Shown here: piece after piece, positions 32,808 through 45,318 of the stretch
How positions within the stretch are numbered: the first letter of the stretch is position 1
How the letters are laid out: each line of letters begins with the position of its first letter
Source: Colocasia esculenta
Lineage: Eukaryota > Streptophyta > Magnoliopsida > Alismatales > Araceae
DNA: 64,000 bases
Direction: 5' to 3'
NCBI GenBank assembly: GCA_014218235.1
Contig: CM024759.1
Span: forward strand, 7,518,712-7,582,711
The notes under the pieces: generated by a model
What the model was told of the DNA's origin: nothing
Seen by the model: the letters and a program-made list of their open reading frames with translations, nothing else
The model's database searches: none
Program-made: the position numbers and the translations under genes

Positions 32808-35800
32808 TCACAAATTGCACATCCCTAGTTCCCTTCTAAGAGATGTAAATCTCTCTTCAGGTAGGGCTTTTGTGAAGATATCTGCCAATTGACCATTTGT
32901 ATCTATAAACAAATTTCTAAATTACCACTAGCTACATGGTCTCGAATAAAATGGTATCTTACCTCAATGTGCTTGTCCTTGAGTGTTGAACTGGATTTTT
33001 GGTGAGGTTGATGGCACTTGTATTATCACACAACAGAGGAATTGATTTGATGTGAATGCCGAAATCTTCAAGTTGTTGCTTTATCCAAAGAAGTTGTGTA
33101 CAGCAACTTCCAGCAGCAACATATTCTGCCTCAGCTGTTGATAGAGCTACTGAATTTTGTTTCTTGGATGTCCATGATATTAAGCATCCTGCAAGAAACT
33201 GACAACATCCACTGGTGCTCTTTCTATCTACTTTGCAACCAGCATAATCAGCATCTGAATATCCTATTAGTTTTATTTCACATGATCTAGGATACCAGAG
33301 ACCTAAGTCATGAGTTCTAGCTAGGTATCTAAATATTCTTTTTACAGAAATTAAGTGAGACTCTCTAGGGTCTGCCTGATATCTAGCACACATGCATACA
33401 CTGAACAAAATGTCTGGTCTACTGGCAGTTAAGTAAAGTAATGATCCTATCATACCTCGATAATTCTTTTGATCTACCTTTTTACCTTTTTGATCACTGT
33501 CCATTCTGGTTGATGTGCTCATTGGAGTTGACAATGGCTTTGCATCTTCAAATCCAAATTTCTTTAACAGCTCTTTGGTGTATTTGCTTGACAGATATGA
33601 GTGCCATCCTTCCCTTGCTTGATTTGCAATCCAAGGAAGTAGCTTAGCTCCCCCATCAAGCTCATTTCGAATTCTCCCTGCATAAGCTTTTCAAAGTACT
33701 TGCAAAGAGATTCATCAGTAGATCCAAAAATAATATCATCTACATAGATTTGTACAAGAAGTATATGTTTAACATTAGATTTTATAAATAATGTACTATC
33801 TACTTTACCTCTAGTGAAACCATGATTTAATAAGAAAGTACTGAGCCTTTCATACCAGGCTCTAGGAGCTTGCTTTAGACCATATAAAGCCTTATGTAGT
33901 TTAAATACATGATTTGGAAATTCAGTGTCGTCAAAACCTGGAGGTTGTTCAACATAAACTTCCTCCTTGATGAAACCATTTAAAAAGGCTGATTTGACAT
34001 CCATTTGAAAAAGTTTTAAATCAAGTGCAGATGCATAAGCAAGTAAAATCCTAATGGCCTCAAGTCTAGCTACAGGTGCATAAGTTTCATCGAAATCTAT
34101 GCCTTCCTCTTGGGAGTAGCCTTGAGCCACCAATCTGGCTTTGTTCCTTAAGATTATTCCAGACTCATCCAGTTTATTTCTGAACACCCACTTGGTGCCA
34201 ATAACTGAATGATTGGATGGTCTAGGAACAAGTGACCATACTTGGTTTCTCTTGAACTGATTTAGTTCATCTTGCATGGCTAATATCCAAGATTCATCAG
34301 ATAAAGCTTCATTGACTGTCTTAGGCTCTATTTGAGAAACAAATGCTAAATAATCGCATGGAATTACATTACCTCTAGTTCTTACCCCTACAGATGGATC
34401 ACCAATGATGTTTTCAGGAGGGTGATCTTTCTGATGTCTCCATTCCTTTGGAAGATCTTCATGTTGGATTTCTGTTTGCTGCAGTTCTTCCAGAGTTGGA
34501 TCCTCTTTGTCCTTAATTGAAGTATTCTTTAATTTTTCGGACAAGTCATCTGCATCATCAATGTCACTAATTTCTTCCTTTTTCAAGGAAGGGTTAGATT
34601 CATCAAAAATAACATGTACTGATTGTTCAATCAATAAGGAACGTTTATTGAAAACTCTATAACCTTTGGGTTTAGAAGAGTACCCCATGAAGATGCCTTC
34701 ATCTGATTTGGCATCCAACTTACCAATGTCCCTTTTTCCATTGTTATGGATGAAGCAAGGACATCCAAATATTCTGAAATGGCTAATCTTTGGCTTCTTT
34801 TCTTTGTAAAGTTCATAAGCAGTCTTCTTCAGATTGGCCTGATCATCACTCTATTTATGATATAACATGCAGTGTTGATAGCTTCGGCCCAGAAATATCT
34901 TGGCAGATCATATTCTGACAACATGGTTCTTGCCATATCCAAAAGAGTTCTGTTTTTCCTCTCAGCAATTCCATTTGTTGAGGTGTCCTTGGAGCTGAGA
35001 AGTTGTGCTCAATTCCTTGATCATCACAGAATTTCGTAAACTTTTCATTCTGAAACTCACCACCATGATCTGATCGAATAGAGACAATTGAGAATTTCTG
35101 ATCTTTCTGAACTTTCTTACTGAAGCTGACAAAGTTTTCAAATGTGTCATCTTTGTGCTCTAAAAAGGATACCCAAGTGAATCTTGAATAATCATCAACT
35201 ATTACAAATCCAAAATTCTTTCCTCCCAAACTGGTAGTCCTCATTGGCCCAAATAAATCCATGTGAAGTAGTTCTAAGGGCTTTGAGGTGGTTACTACGG
35301 TCTTTGATTTGAAGGAGCTCTTGGTGTGCTTTCCTCTTGCACAAGGTCTGCAAATGCTATCCAATCTGAAATTTACCTTTGGCAGTCCTTCAACTAGTTT
35401 TCTCTTTCTTAGCTTGTTCAACCCATCCAAGCTGCAGTGGCCCAATCTTCTGTGCCACAACTCAGTTGATTGATCTTTACTAGCTGCCAAACACACATCT
35501 TGATCCTTGAGTTCCTCGAGATATAGAACATACAAATTTCTTTCTCTGTAGGCTTCAAATATGACTGCACCATCCTTTAAGATACTGCATTTTGATTCTT
35601 GAAACTGAATTTGATGGCCTTTGTCACACAACTGGCTGATGCTGATGAGATTGTGCTTTAACCCTTTGACCAGCATAACATCTTCAATTACTGATTTTCC
35701 TTTGATGTTCACGGATCCACTTCCTATTACAACTCCTTTTCCATTGTCTCCATATGTGACTGTACCTTCTTCAGCTTGGAGATCGATAAATATCTTCTTG

Positions 35801-35880
35801 TTGCCTGACATATGCCTTGAGCACCCACTATCCAAATACCATTTGGATGCTCGAGGGTTAACCTGAAATGAGAACATCAA
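32808..35880 (-). pseudogene. pol: E5 pol: protease, integrase, RT, RNase H (frameshifted)
   Basis: Protease: WYLDSGCSRHMSG. Integrase: zinc region (LWHRRLGHCSLDGLNKL, CRPCARGK) and catalytic Asp residues (LLHMDLFGP, IRSDHGGEF). Its third catalytic region is reached through a frameshift near 34973. RT: FQMDVKSAFLNG and YVDDIIFGST at 34718-33564. RNase H: YSDADYAGCKVDRKSTSG, STAEAEYVAAG and LCDNTSAINL at 33534-32959. Single-base shifts occur near 34973, 34830, 33582 and 32977. Three of the four (34973, 33582, 32977) are one base short within an A-run. The codons for the conserved C-terminus run on to TGA at 32808. All four domains are otherwise well conserved. Confidence 0.94.
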
Positions 35881-37645
35881 GCTTTAGGTACCCAAATTCT
35901 TTTGGGTCCTGATTGGTTAGTATCATCAACTTTACCTTTTAATATCCATTTTTTATGTCTTGTTGGGCATGTAATTTTAATATGTCCTAACTTGTTGCAG
36001 TGACTGCAGCAGGATAACTTAGTTACTTTTTCTATATATTTGAAATCAGCTTTGTATGCTATATCTTGTTCGGGTACAAATTTTGGTGTTGGATATGTTT
36101 TAGGGTATATTATGGTTTCTTCATTGTCTGGGGGTGTATATCCTAATCCATTTTTCTTTTTACCCGATCTCCTAGCACCTTTTAATATTAAAGAGTTTTT
36201 ACCATTGGTAAATTTTTAGTGTACTTGATAGATTATCATTTTCTTTATTTAGTCTTTCTATTTCTATTTTAAGTTCACCTAAGTCTTCTTGTTTTTCTAG
36301 ATGATTTATTTTCTTATTTTTTTCTTTTAAATCTTCACATAATAATTCATTTCTTCTTTTATGTTCAGTAATTTGTTTTTCAAGTTCTTCATTTTCTGTT
36401 CTTAGGTCTGAGTTTGTATTTTCTAAACAGATTATATTTTTCTTACTAGTTTTAAGTAATTTGCATACTTCTTTGTATTTTTCATAAAGTTCATTAAAAG
36501 CATTTTCCAAATTATCAGAATCTGAATCATTGCATGAATCAAAAGAAGAGTCAGAAGTTACCTTGTCTTCGGTGTTGGCCATGAGAGCCAAGTTGGCTTC
36601 TTCACCTTCACTGCTCGAGCTTGACTCACTGTCTGAGTCACTGCTGTTCTCCCAAGCAGCTGCCATTGCTTTCTTTTGTACTTCTTAAATCTTCTGAAGT
36701 TGTCCTTCTTCTTGTGATCACTCTTTTTGATCATGGGACAATCTGCCTTGATGTGTCCAGGCTTCTTGCATTCATAACAGATCACTTCTCCTTTCTTTTG
36801 ATCCTTTACTTCTGGTTTTCTAAAGTCTTTGTTTTTCTTAAAAAAATTTCTTCCGGACTGATATTTCTTTTTCTTTGCTAGAATCCTTTGAAGTCTTCGA
36901 GACAGCATGGCTTCTTCATCATCACTGTCTTTACTACTCTCACTATTATCCAAGGATTCTTCTGAATTATCTTCACTTGCTTTGAGAGCATTTGATTGTT
37001 TCCTTCTGCTAGAGGATTCTCCTAATCTCTCCATGTTTATCTCGTGAGCCATGAGAGATCCTATTAGCTTTTCCAATGACATTAATTTTAAATCATTGGC
37101 TTCCTCAATGGCTGTTACCTTCGGAGTCCATGAAGATGGTAAAGATCTGAGGACTTTTCTAACCATATCTGGTACATCATAAACCTTTCCCAAGCCAGCT
37201 AATCCATTTGTGATGTCAGTGAATCTGCTGAACATCTGAGTTATTGATTCACCTGTCTGCATCTGAAATCTTTCATATTGAGCTACTAGAATATCTATTC
37301 TTGTCTCCTTTACCTTGTCTGTCCCTTCATAGGTAATTCTGAGCTTTTCCCACATCTCCATTGCGGATTTGCAGGCTGAGACTCTATTGAACTCTTTCTT
37401 GCTTAGGGCACAGCATAATATGCTCTTGGCTTTGCAGTTTAAGGATATTCTTTTCCTATCATCATCTGTCCACTGAGCCTTAGCGTTTGTGACCAAAAGA
37501 TCACCTTCTTCTACAATGGACCAGATTGTGTAATCATGACCTTGTAGAAAATATTCCATTCTGTCTTCCAGTATGTGTAATCTTCTCCATCGAACAAGGG
37601 AGGCCTGTTGACTGACTGACCTTCGAAGTTACTTTGGGCTGCCAT
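35877..37645 (-). pseudogene. gag: E5 gag (UBN2-type, two zinc knuckles, frameshifted)
   Basis: The start ATG at 37645 (MAAQSNFEGQSVNRPPLF) is the usual Sirevirus Gag start. An ATG at 37708 lies in the leader. A frameshift near 37562 leads into the capsid-type domain (LGKVYDVPDMVRKVLRSLP, LEKLIGSLMAHEINM), then a Lys-rich region, the zinc knuckle CYECKKPGHIKADC, a frameshift near 36672, an acidic Ser-rich stretch and a coiled coil (36500-36200). A second knuckle (CSHCNKLGHIKITC) follows near 35990, and IWVPK comes right before TGA at 35877. Pol begins in another frame at the same spot. Gag forms the particle and binds element RNA. Confidence 0.88.
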
Positions 37646-37694
37646 TGATCTTTGCTCTTCAGATCGTTGGATCTTCTTCTTTGTCGAAGAGACG

Positions 37695-37707
37695 GGCTCT
37701 GATACCA
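37695..37707 (-). other. E5 primer binding site (tRNA-iMet)
   Basis: On the minus strand this reads TGGTATCAGAGCC, two bases from the LTR end at 37710. It fixes 37710-39738 as the 5' LTR. Confidence 0.94.
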
Positions 37708-37709
37708 CT

Positions 37710-39738
37710 TGTTGCCCAGCTAGCTAGCCCAGAGGGGGGGTGAATGGGTTATTAAAACTTCGATCTCTGATTAAAATCTGTTTACTGAGAGGATTGCACA
37801 ACTTAATAACAAGGTTAGAGTTAGAGCAAACAAAACAACAATCACACAAAACACATCCACAAGACACAAGGATTTTTATCCTGGTTCGGAACTCCTCTCC
37901 ACAGGAGACCTACGTCCAGTCCCTGAGCAATACCTCAAGATTTCACTACCAAGGGTACAATCCCCCTTTAAGGATCCTTACACCCAGCCTCAACTGGTCT
38001 TCCTTCAGCCTGAAGGGAACAACAACCACCCTGGATACCACCAGGTCTTCCTTCGTCCAGAAGGGAACACAACCTAATAAGAAAAGGGTGTGGAAACGAG
38101 CTTCAGACTCTAGCTTGACCAGCTACACACTGAAGCTTCTAAGCCCCCGAGAGAGAAAGATATTTAACAAGGTTTTTCTCTCCAAGGACTACACAGGCTC
38201 TCACAAAAGAGAAAATTCCTTTTGAGCACAGAGAGCTAAGAGCTAGGAGCTTAGAACAGGTTGGAGTGGTAGCTTCGCTCTTCTTCAAAGTTCTGAAGAC
38301 TCTGAGAGATGGATTTCTTTCTTTTTCTCAAATCAAGCGTTGTTTCTCACTGTGTCTTTTTTTCCGTCTTGAGTCTTCTATTTAAACTGCTGATTCAAAT
38401 TCGAACGTTGAAGTGTCCGTTGTCTCTTATCCTTGTGTACGTTAGACTGGTCACAAAGGAAGCTTCTGATCGTCAGTCTTTTATCCTTGTGTACACGCCA
38501 AAGAGATGTCATAGAACTTTGTATCTTGTGTCCAACGTTGTCCAGATGAGTCTTGTCAGATATCTGTAAGCATATCATCAATAAATAGAAGACAGCTAAG
38601 ACTGCTGTCTATTGTTAGTTGAGATGGAACAGATATTGCAGTATATAGTAAGGCTCCTTTCTGTCTAAAAAAGTACGTAGACAGAGTAGCATAGAAATGG
38701 AAGATATTATCTGCATGCATGGGAGATACGATCAGAGAGCATTTAATGCATAGCAGTCAACGGACAAGATATGACTTTGACTTTTCAACGCTATTAAAAG
38801 GCATTATACTGATGCATCAAGAAATTCGATAAAAAGAATCTTGCTGACTTCATAACTTATGAAATCGTTATGAATTATAGCAAGTCGATATGAACTGTAA
38901 GGAAATCGTTGTGATAACTTATGAAGTCGTTACAATAAGCAAGTCGTTGCGAGTTCTGAAGAAATCGTTACAAGAAATCGTTATGACTATCGAGTTGTAA
39001 GGAAATCGTTACAAGAAATCGTTATGACTATCGAGTTGTAAGGAAATCGTTACACGAAGTCGTTATACAAAGCAAGGCGTTATGAACAGTAAATAAATCG
39101 TTATGAATTCTAAAGAAATCGTTATGAACTCTAAAGAAATCGTTACGGCTAGAGAGTCGTTGCGAGTTCTAAAGAAATCGTTACGAGGTCTAAAGAAATC
39201 GTTACGACAGAGAGTCGTTGCGAGTTCTAAAGAAATCGTTACGAGGTCTAAAGAAATCGTTACGGCTAGAGAGTCGTTGCGAGTTCTAAAGAAATCGTTA
39301 CGACAGAGAGTCGTTGCGAGTTCTAAAGAAATCGTTACGAGGTCTAAAGAAATCGTTACGGCTAGAGAGTCGTTGCGAGTTCTAAAGAAATCGTTACGAG
39401 GTCTAAAGAAATCGTTACGACAGAGAGTCGTTGCGATATCGATTTGCTTTGAGTTTCCCGGTCAAAGAGGAAATCGTTCTGCTTATCAAAGAAGTTGATG
39501 CGATATCGATTTGTTTTGAGTTTTCCGGTCAAAGAGGAAATCGTTCTGCTTATCAAAGAAGTCGATACAAAGACTTGGATAGAAGTGAGATGAGACTTAC
39601 CAGATTGTCTTGAACTTTCATTTTTCTTTTATGTCCTGTTCTCAAGGCTCAAGTAATCCATTAGTGTTATTTTGTTAATCATCAAAATTAATATATAAAT
39701 AAATGGAAATATTTATTATGGGGACAGTTTGGTCATCA
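37710..39738 (-). repeat. E5 5' LTR (right), with minisatellite at 38856-39445
   Basis: A near-identical copy of 26591-28623, four bases shorter because of a three-base and a one-base deletion. It abuts the GTCAC duplication and the E3 gag frame. Confidence 0.95.
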
Positions 39739-40394
39739 GTCACCACGTATGGAGCATACCTACTCAGTGCCATAAACCTCATCTGATATTCCAGCACTGA
39801 TAAATTCCCCTGTTGCAATGTTCTAAACTGCTCCCTTTTCATCTGCTGAATCTGAACTGGAAAGAAAGTATCATTAAAAACTGTCAAAAATTCTGGCCAT
39901 GTAATGGTCTCCTCCGCCTTGCCTGCAAAAACTATTTGCATCTTCAGCCTCCACCATTCCTGCGCAAACCCTCGTAATTGGTATGTGGCTAGGATCACCC
40001 TATCTGTCGATGAACACCTCATCGTCACAAACACTCTCTCAACCTCATGCACCCAGTGCTCTGCCGTGTCTAGGTTGGGGCCTCCTGAGAACGTAGGGGG
40101 CTGCAACCTCAGAAACCTCTAAACTAGCGTCGTGGGGTCCTCTGCACCAACTGGTTGTACTAGTACTGGGAGTACAGGTACAAAAGGTGGTACCCCAACT
40201 CCTAGTGGTGGTGGTGCTACTGGCACTGCCTCCTCCGCAGCTGGTAGTACTGCTGCCGCTGGCTGTACCGGTGCCTGTTGATCCATCCTCATTCATATAT
40301 CTGTCAGACTATCCCAAATCCTTTCTATCATACGCTGTGTAGGATCCTCTCCGGGCCCCTCTCCACCACCTCCCCAATCCCTTCTATATGCCAT
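39739..40394 (-). pseudogene. gag: E3 gag N-terminus
   Basis: The probable start is the ATG at 40394 (MAYRRDWGGGGEGPGEDP), which is in frame with the Gag capsid domain PTFSGGPNLDTAEHWVHEVERVF and RGFAQEWWRLKMQIVF. Two in-frame stops lie between them: TGA at about 40293 and TAG at about 40120. The domain continues in frame across E5 into 26590. The minus-strand ORF 40045-40296 (Ser/Thr-rich) is in another frame and is not the product. Confidence 0.85.
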
Positions 40395-40516
40395 TTCTAA
40401 TCCTGCACAAACATCATTCCAACGACACAACATACAATAAATCAATACAAAACCAGGGTCACTACCAGCAGTGGGCTAAAGTAGAGAAAATGGCTATGCA
40501 ATTTCCGATTCCTTTA
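40395..40516 (-). other. E3 truncated 5' leader; primer site missing
   Basis: The sequence passes from LTR directly to leader ('gtgaccctgg' region) with no TGGTATCAGAGC. The last 160 bp or so of the LTR, present in the left copy at 11279-11440, is also absent. A deletion has removed the LTR end and primer site. Confidence 0.65.
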
Positions 40517-41889
40517 TATTCACACGACCTTTACATTCCATATTGACTATAAGAAAAAACAAAAGATGATGATTGGCGTGACGTTGAACGGTCCACTCAG
40601 CACACAATTTCTCCTTTAGACTTCATCCCCATCTTGACCACCTGAAAAGGTAGGATGAATGAGCTAACTAGTCCAGTAGAATTCAATTCCTTTAATCAAA
40701 GGCTAAGATGTATAAACTCAAGGTAAGAACTTGGTTATTGCTAACACTGAATATCAAAATGATTGAATAAACTTGTCAACTAGATAATACACGAGAATTA
40801 AGAGCAGTGACTTGTGAAAATATGATCAAGAATTCAAGATAATACTTAGTTTCTGATTCAAATACTCATTCACACACAAATAGATGATATGATGACTAAT
40901 CAAGCACGAATTGATGCATGCCAACATCCACTTGTCCTCATCGTTCCCGCGCAGCCACAAACGAATTCGGGTGCTCCTCCCAGAACTGAACCAGCCCTAT
41001 TTGCACATGCATATTTCTCAAATGAGTCCAAAGACCCACAACTTGTCATCATAATACACTCACTCTGGTAATGGCTCAAGGGTACACAAGTACTCAACAT
41101 ATCTCACACAACATGAACTTGGAGACTACTTTTACTGATTACAGAAGTTGACAACTTTACAAAGGTCAATTGTATTTGGGTTCTTTAAGAAATAATTCAA
41201 GATAAGGATGAAAGAAACTTGAGTAATTCTATCAGGTGTTTAGGTGGTAGAAACAACAAAGAATAGATGGGTAAGTTGCTAACTAATAGCATAGCGAAAC
41301 AACAGGTTATAACATAAGAATTAGTGCTGAAAATATGAAGAGAACAGCATGTGTCGATAGCCAGGAAGTGGCTGTTGATAGGTGCTGCCTTCCAGAACTG
41401 GATTCATGAAGCCTGGATAGTATATGTCGAAAGCTAGGGTTCATCTGTCAACATCTACTATTTTTCCAAGAACTTTGAGTTCTGGATACATGGTTCCTGT
41501 TGATAGGCAGGGCATGGCTGTCGATAGGTGTTGTGTACTTTTCTAGAAATTGATTAAAACTACCAAGGAATGTTCTACCAAGCTTACCTACAATTCCTAC
41601 CATGTCTATGACTTAATACCAGTATAATCTTAACCTCAAAATGCCAAGCCAATGACACAATGAAATGAAGGAAAAGAAATTAGAATGGTATACATGGATG
41701 ACAAAAACTCAAGGAAGAAGCTTACTGGAAGAGCAATTCTTCTAAAAATCTATTTTCTATTTCTACCAATCATTTACCAAGATACACACACTTAAGACTA
41801 ACATGGTCTCTCAATGAACCAACTTAATGAAGGTAGAAAGAACTATCATAGATCAATTTACTCCCACATAAAGAGGTTGACATGGTCTC
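40517..41889 (-). repeat. E3 5' LTR, distal segment
   Basis: On the minus strand this continues from 57751 after removal of E6. It contains decayed versions of the palindrome array at 41345-41535 (tgtcgatag, tgtcaacat and similar) and the block shared with the E1 LTR. It matches 11440-11976 up to 41067. Confidence 0.8.
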
Positions 41890-42639
41890 TGTAAGACCCG
41901 GTTTCTCGGCTTTCATCCGGAGTCATGGGATGACTGGCCACTAACGCGTCCAGGCTAGGCGACGCGTTAGTGTCGCGTCGGGGGTGCCCGACGCGACAGT
42001 TTTCCTTGTCTCGGCGAGCTTGTGGGTCGTGTTCTGGTCGTGCCCTGGCTCTCCATCGCATCTTCGTGTCGCGCCCGGTCAGCGGGTCGCGACTGCTTTA
42101 TGCTGCTTCGGTCATCTGACGCCTGTCAGAGTGGCAGGCATGTCAGTACGGCCTGTCGCATTGTCACGGCGCCCTTGGGGGGTGCGTTCTTGTCGTAGTC
42201 CGTTGACCCGTAGCGTTAAGGCTGTTAACACAACGGGGCGGTCCATCGCGTTCTGGGTGCCGGGGGCTTAAGGCGCTGGCCGGCTACCCCTTCCCCCTCT
42301 CTCTCCTCTTCTTCCCTTTCCCCTCTTCTCCGGCATTAGGGGGGCTCCCCTTCGGCGATCCGAGCGTGGAGCGGCCGGCAAGCTAGTGCAGAGCGGTGGA
42401 GCAGCGTTGTGGAGTGAGGAGGAGGTGGCTGTGCGTTATGAAGGCCCTTCGTGGGTTCGGTTCTTCGTAACCGGTAGGGATTTCTTGTGCCCTTCTCGAT
42501 CCGGGTGGATTGGGAGCCCCTCGAGGTTTATAGATAGTGTTTACTGCTTTCCCCATGCTCCCCTCCCCCGTGTGTGAATGTTTGTAGCTCGTGGGCGGCC
42601 CCGGGATGGAGCATCCCGTGGTCAGCCTCTCTGCTGATG

Positions 42640-42900
42640 TCGCGACGGCTCGGCGCGTCGCAACATCAGAAGAGGCGTCGGCCTGGTCAAGCGCAACCTT
42701 ATCGCGATGCGGTTGGCGGTCGCGATGAGGCTGTCACGGCGCACTCTCCAGTCGCGACAGGGTCGCTATCGTGACGCGTTTCCCGGTCGCGATAGGGTTC
42801 CTGTCGCGACGTCTTTCCCAGTCGCGACAAGGCTATCGCGGTGCCCTTCCCCGTCTCGTTGGTGTCGCGATGGCCTTGGGGGTCGCGACAATGCCTGTGT
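42640..42900. repeat. TCGCGA palindrome array in E6
   Basis: About ten copies of (G)TCGCGA(C) and close variants are present in 260 bp, separated by unrelated short GC-rich spacers. This is the same kind of CpG-palindrome cluster as in the other LTRs, but with a different core. Confidence 0.8.
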
Positions 42901-43215
42901 TGCCTCGGGTGTTTCCATGGGCCCAGTTGTGTGTCGGCGTGTGCCCCAGGGCAGGCTTTGCCCTTAGGACCTTCTGGTAGGGAACGCGGCTGGTTACCTC
43001 CCTGCGTTCAGTGACTGAAGGTGACACCTCCGTGGTCGTGTCCTAGCAGTGGTGCCAGGAGGGTCGTGTCTGTCTAATAATCAATTGACTGGTGGTCAAT
43101 TGATTACTAGTAGAGCAACAAGTTTCCGTGTTGGCTGGTAGTGTTCCGAGGCTCCGGCTTTTTCCGTGCGTGCTTGGTTGGCAGTTGGCCCTTTTGAGGG
43201 TCCGTGCGTGCCTCT

Positions 43216-44951
43216 TGAAGGATCGATAAAAGATGTGGACAAGATCTAGAAGGGGGGGGGGGTTGAATAGATCTATGCCAACTAATGCGGAAGCTAAACC
43301 AATTTTGAAAAACCTTTGAATCAGTGTTAGATTGAAAGCAAATTTCACAGATCTGAGGAGAGATTAAGTGAGTTAAATAATTGGAGTGTGAAAAACAAGT
43401 TGATTAGATAGATTCAAACGATCCTATGCATTCATCTAACGAAGAGTAAGTTCAAACCACAAACAGACAAATGCACAGAGATTTTTAGGTGGTTCGGAAA
43501 TCACACCACGTGACTCCTACATCCACCCCTCACACACAGTGAGGATCCACTAACAACCTGGGTAACACAACCCACACTGGAGCCTGACAACTCCACAACT
43601 GAGTTAGACAACTCACACACTACCTAGAGCAAGACTACTCTAGACTCTGAGCAAGACTGCTCAACCACACAATTTGAGTACGACGACTCAAAAACCTGAG
43701 CACAAAGGCTCACAACCACTTGCTAGAACAGAAACAACAAGATGCAGATCCTCTAGCAATGATCTGATCTATTAAGGCCAATTCAAGAGAATTGATGCAA
43801 TGATATATGCACAATCTCTAGAATAGCCATGAAGAAACAAGAAAGACTCAAGACATGAGGTTGACAGTTCTTGTTCTTCAAGAAAACTCCCTTGTAGAAG
43901 TAGAATTGGAAGGATCTTGATCACTTGAAGTCCCTTGGCCGATGCTCTGCAACTTTGATCTTGGGATCTTCCTTGAGTGCTTCACAGTTGCTGGCTTCTA
44001 CTTGATCTACTCCTTTGAAGTTGATCCTAATGCTTCATGTTGATCAATCTTCGATCCTTGTGCTTGGAGAAGTGTGAATTGAGGTGTGGAAGCACAGGAG
44101 GAAGCAAAACAGGGAGGAGAGACTCTCTAGCCGCCACAACCAGTTTCTGGAGGCTCTTAGAAGGTTCTCTTGTGGATGGGTGCCCATTAGGAGGGTATTT
44201 ATACCCTAAATATCCGAAAGATACCCTTGGGGTACGTGGGCACAAGATCCAACGTTGATCCACATCCACCTTCTCCCTAGGGTGCCACGTGTCCAGGAGG
44301 AAGTTTAAGTCACAGAGATTCCGGAGTGTGTCGACCTGCCCAAGAGGTGTGTCGACACACTGTCCCAGACTGGCAGAACAATTCCCTGGGAGAGGTCTCT
44401 AGTGTCGACCTGAGATGATCCAGTGTCGACCTGCTGTCCCAGACAGCAAAACAGTCCCTCTGGGAGAGCCATCTAGTGTCGACCTGATTCCATTTGGTGT
44501 CGACCTGCTGTCCCAGACATCAAAACAGTCCCTCTGGGAGAGCCATCTAGTGTCGACCTGATTCCATTTGGTGTCGACCTGCTGTCCCAGTCTGTTGATT
44601 TGTTTCTCTAGAACTTGTCTCTAGTGTCGACCTGCTCTGGACTAGTGTCGACCTGAGATGGACTTTTCTTCACATTTCTGCCTTTGTTCTGAACCATTGT
44701 GTCGACACCAAGGATGGTTGTGTTGACACTACCTTTGCAGAAAATGTTGTCCCTGAGAAAATAAACACATAAATCATTAGTTAAATATATTATCATGAAT
44801 ATCAATGATAAATGTGCTTGGAAACATGCTTTTTGAATATTGTAATTTCAGGTGATGTATTTTACATGTTCCAATGGTTATGCATTAAAATCACAACTTG
44901 TCATCATCAAAATGTGAGGAGAAATGAATTATATTCACACTCAACCCAACA
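43216..44951 (-). repeat. E7 3' LTR (left)
   Basis: It begins TGAAGGATCG and ends CAACCCAACA on the + strand. The promoter core on the minus strand is TATAAATA inside the palindrome GGGTATAAATACCC (44193-44206). Opposed ORFs 44027-44269 recur in the right LTR. Confidence 0.95.
44326..44725. repeat. TGTCGAC motif array in the E7 LTR
   Basis: Eleven TGTCGAC words, mostly GTGTCGACCTG, and one decayed copy (GTGTTGACAC) occur in 400 bp. They lie upstream of the TATA box in the minus-strand LTR, that is in U3. The right LTR (55625-56030) has the same array, with the decayed copy intact there and one other copy mutated to TGTCTAC. Confidence 0.9.
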
Positions 44952-45318
44952 ATCTCCCCCTTTTTGATGATGGCAACATTAAGTTCATTTGGAATTGGAA
45001 ATTTTCAATGAAATGTGATTTTAAGCATTTTCATTTTCTTTTATTTATACTTGTCAAGGACCTTTGAACATTTTTAGTGACATTTGAGAATTGAACACAT
45101 GAAAAACACAATGTTACAAAAGATAAGCTATTCTCACACAGAGGTCAAGCAGCTTGACAAGCATTCATCACATTCACATTCATTCAAAAGATTTGCAATC
45201 ACATTTAAGGCACAAAAATAGGCACAAAAATTTCTATTCATTTCATTTCATTCATGATGTGATCATTACAATCTTTCAAACAAACTTCTCCCCCTTTGAC
45301 ATTATCAAAAGAATTACA
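44952..45318 (-). other. E7 polypurine tracts and 3' untranslated region
   Basis: On the minus strand, CATCAAAAAGGGGGAGAT abuts the LTR. A second run, GTCAAAGGGGGAGAA, lies at about 45286-45300, just after the third ORF stop. The rest is AT-rich. Confidence 0.8.

Larger units (their letters stand above)
26586..39743 (-). mobile_element. E5: full-length Sirevirus (Ty1/copia), duplication GTCAC
   Basis: LTRs at 26591-28623 and 37710-39738 differ by about seven substitutions and two small indels by eye. The duplication GTCAC lies at 26586-26590 and 39739-39743. The minus-strand order is primer site, gag, pol, third ORF, polypurine tracts. It interrupts the E3 gag frame. At 13.1 kb it is long for a copia element, mainly because of a third ORF of about 1200 codons. 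All three coding regions have frameshifts. Confidence 0.96.

Noticed and set aside
35877..35965. Intron between E5 gag and pol (donor AAAGGTAAAG, branch-like TACTAAC, acceptor TTTCAG)
   Set aside because: The elements of an intron are present, but the simplest splice does not join the gag and pol frames, so I did not annotate it. The shared stop is kept as a finding.
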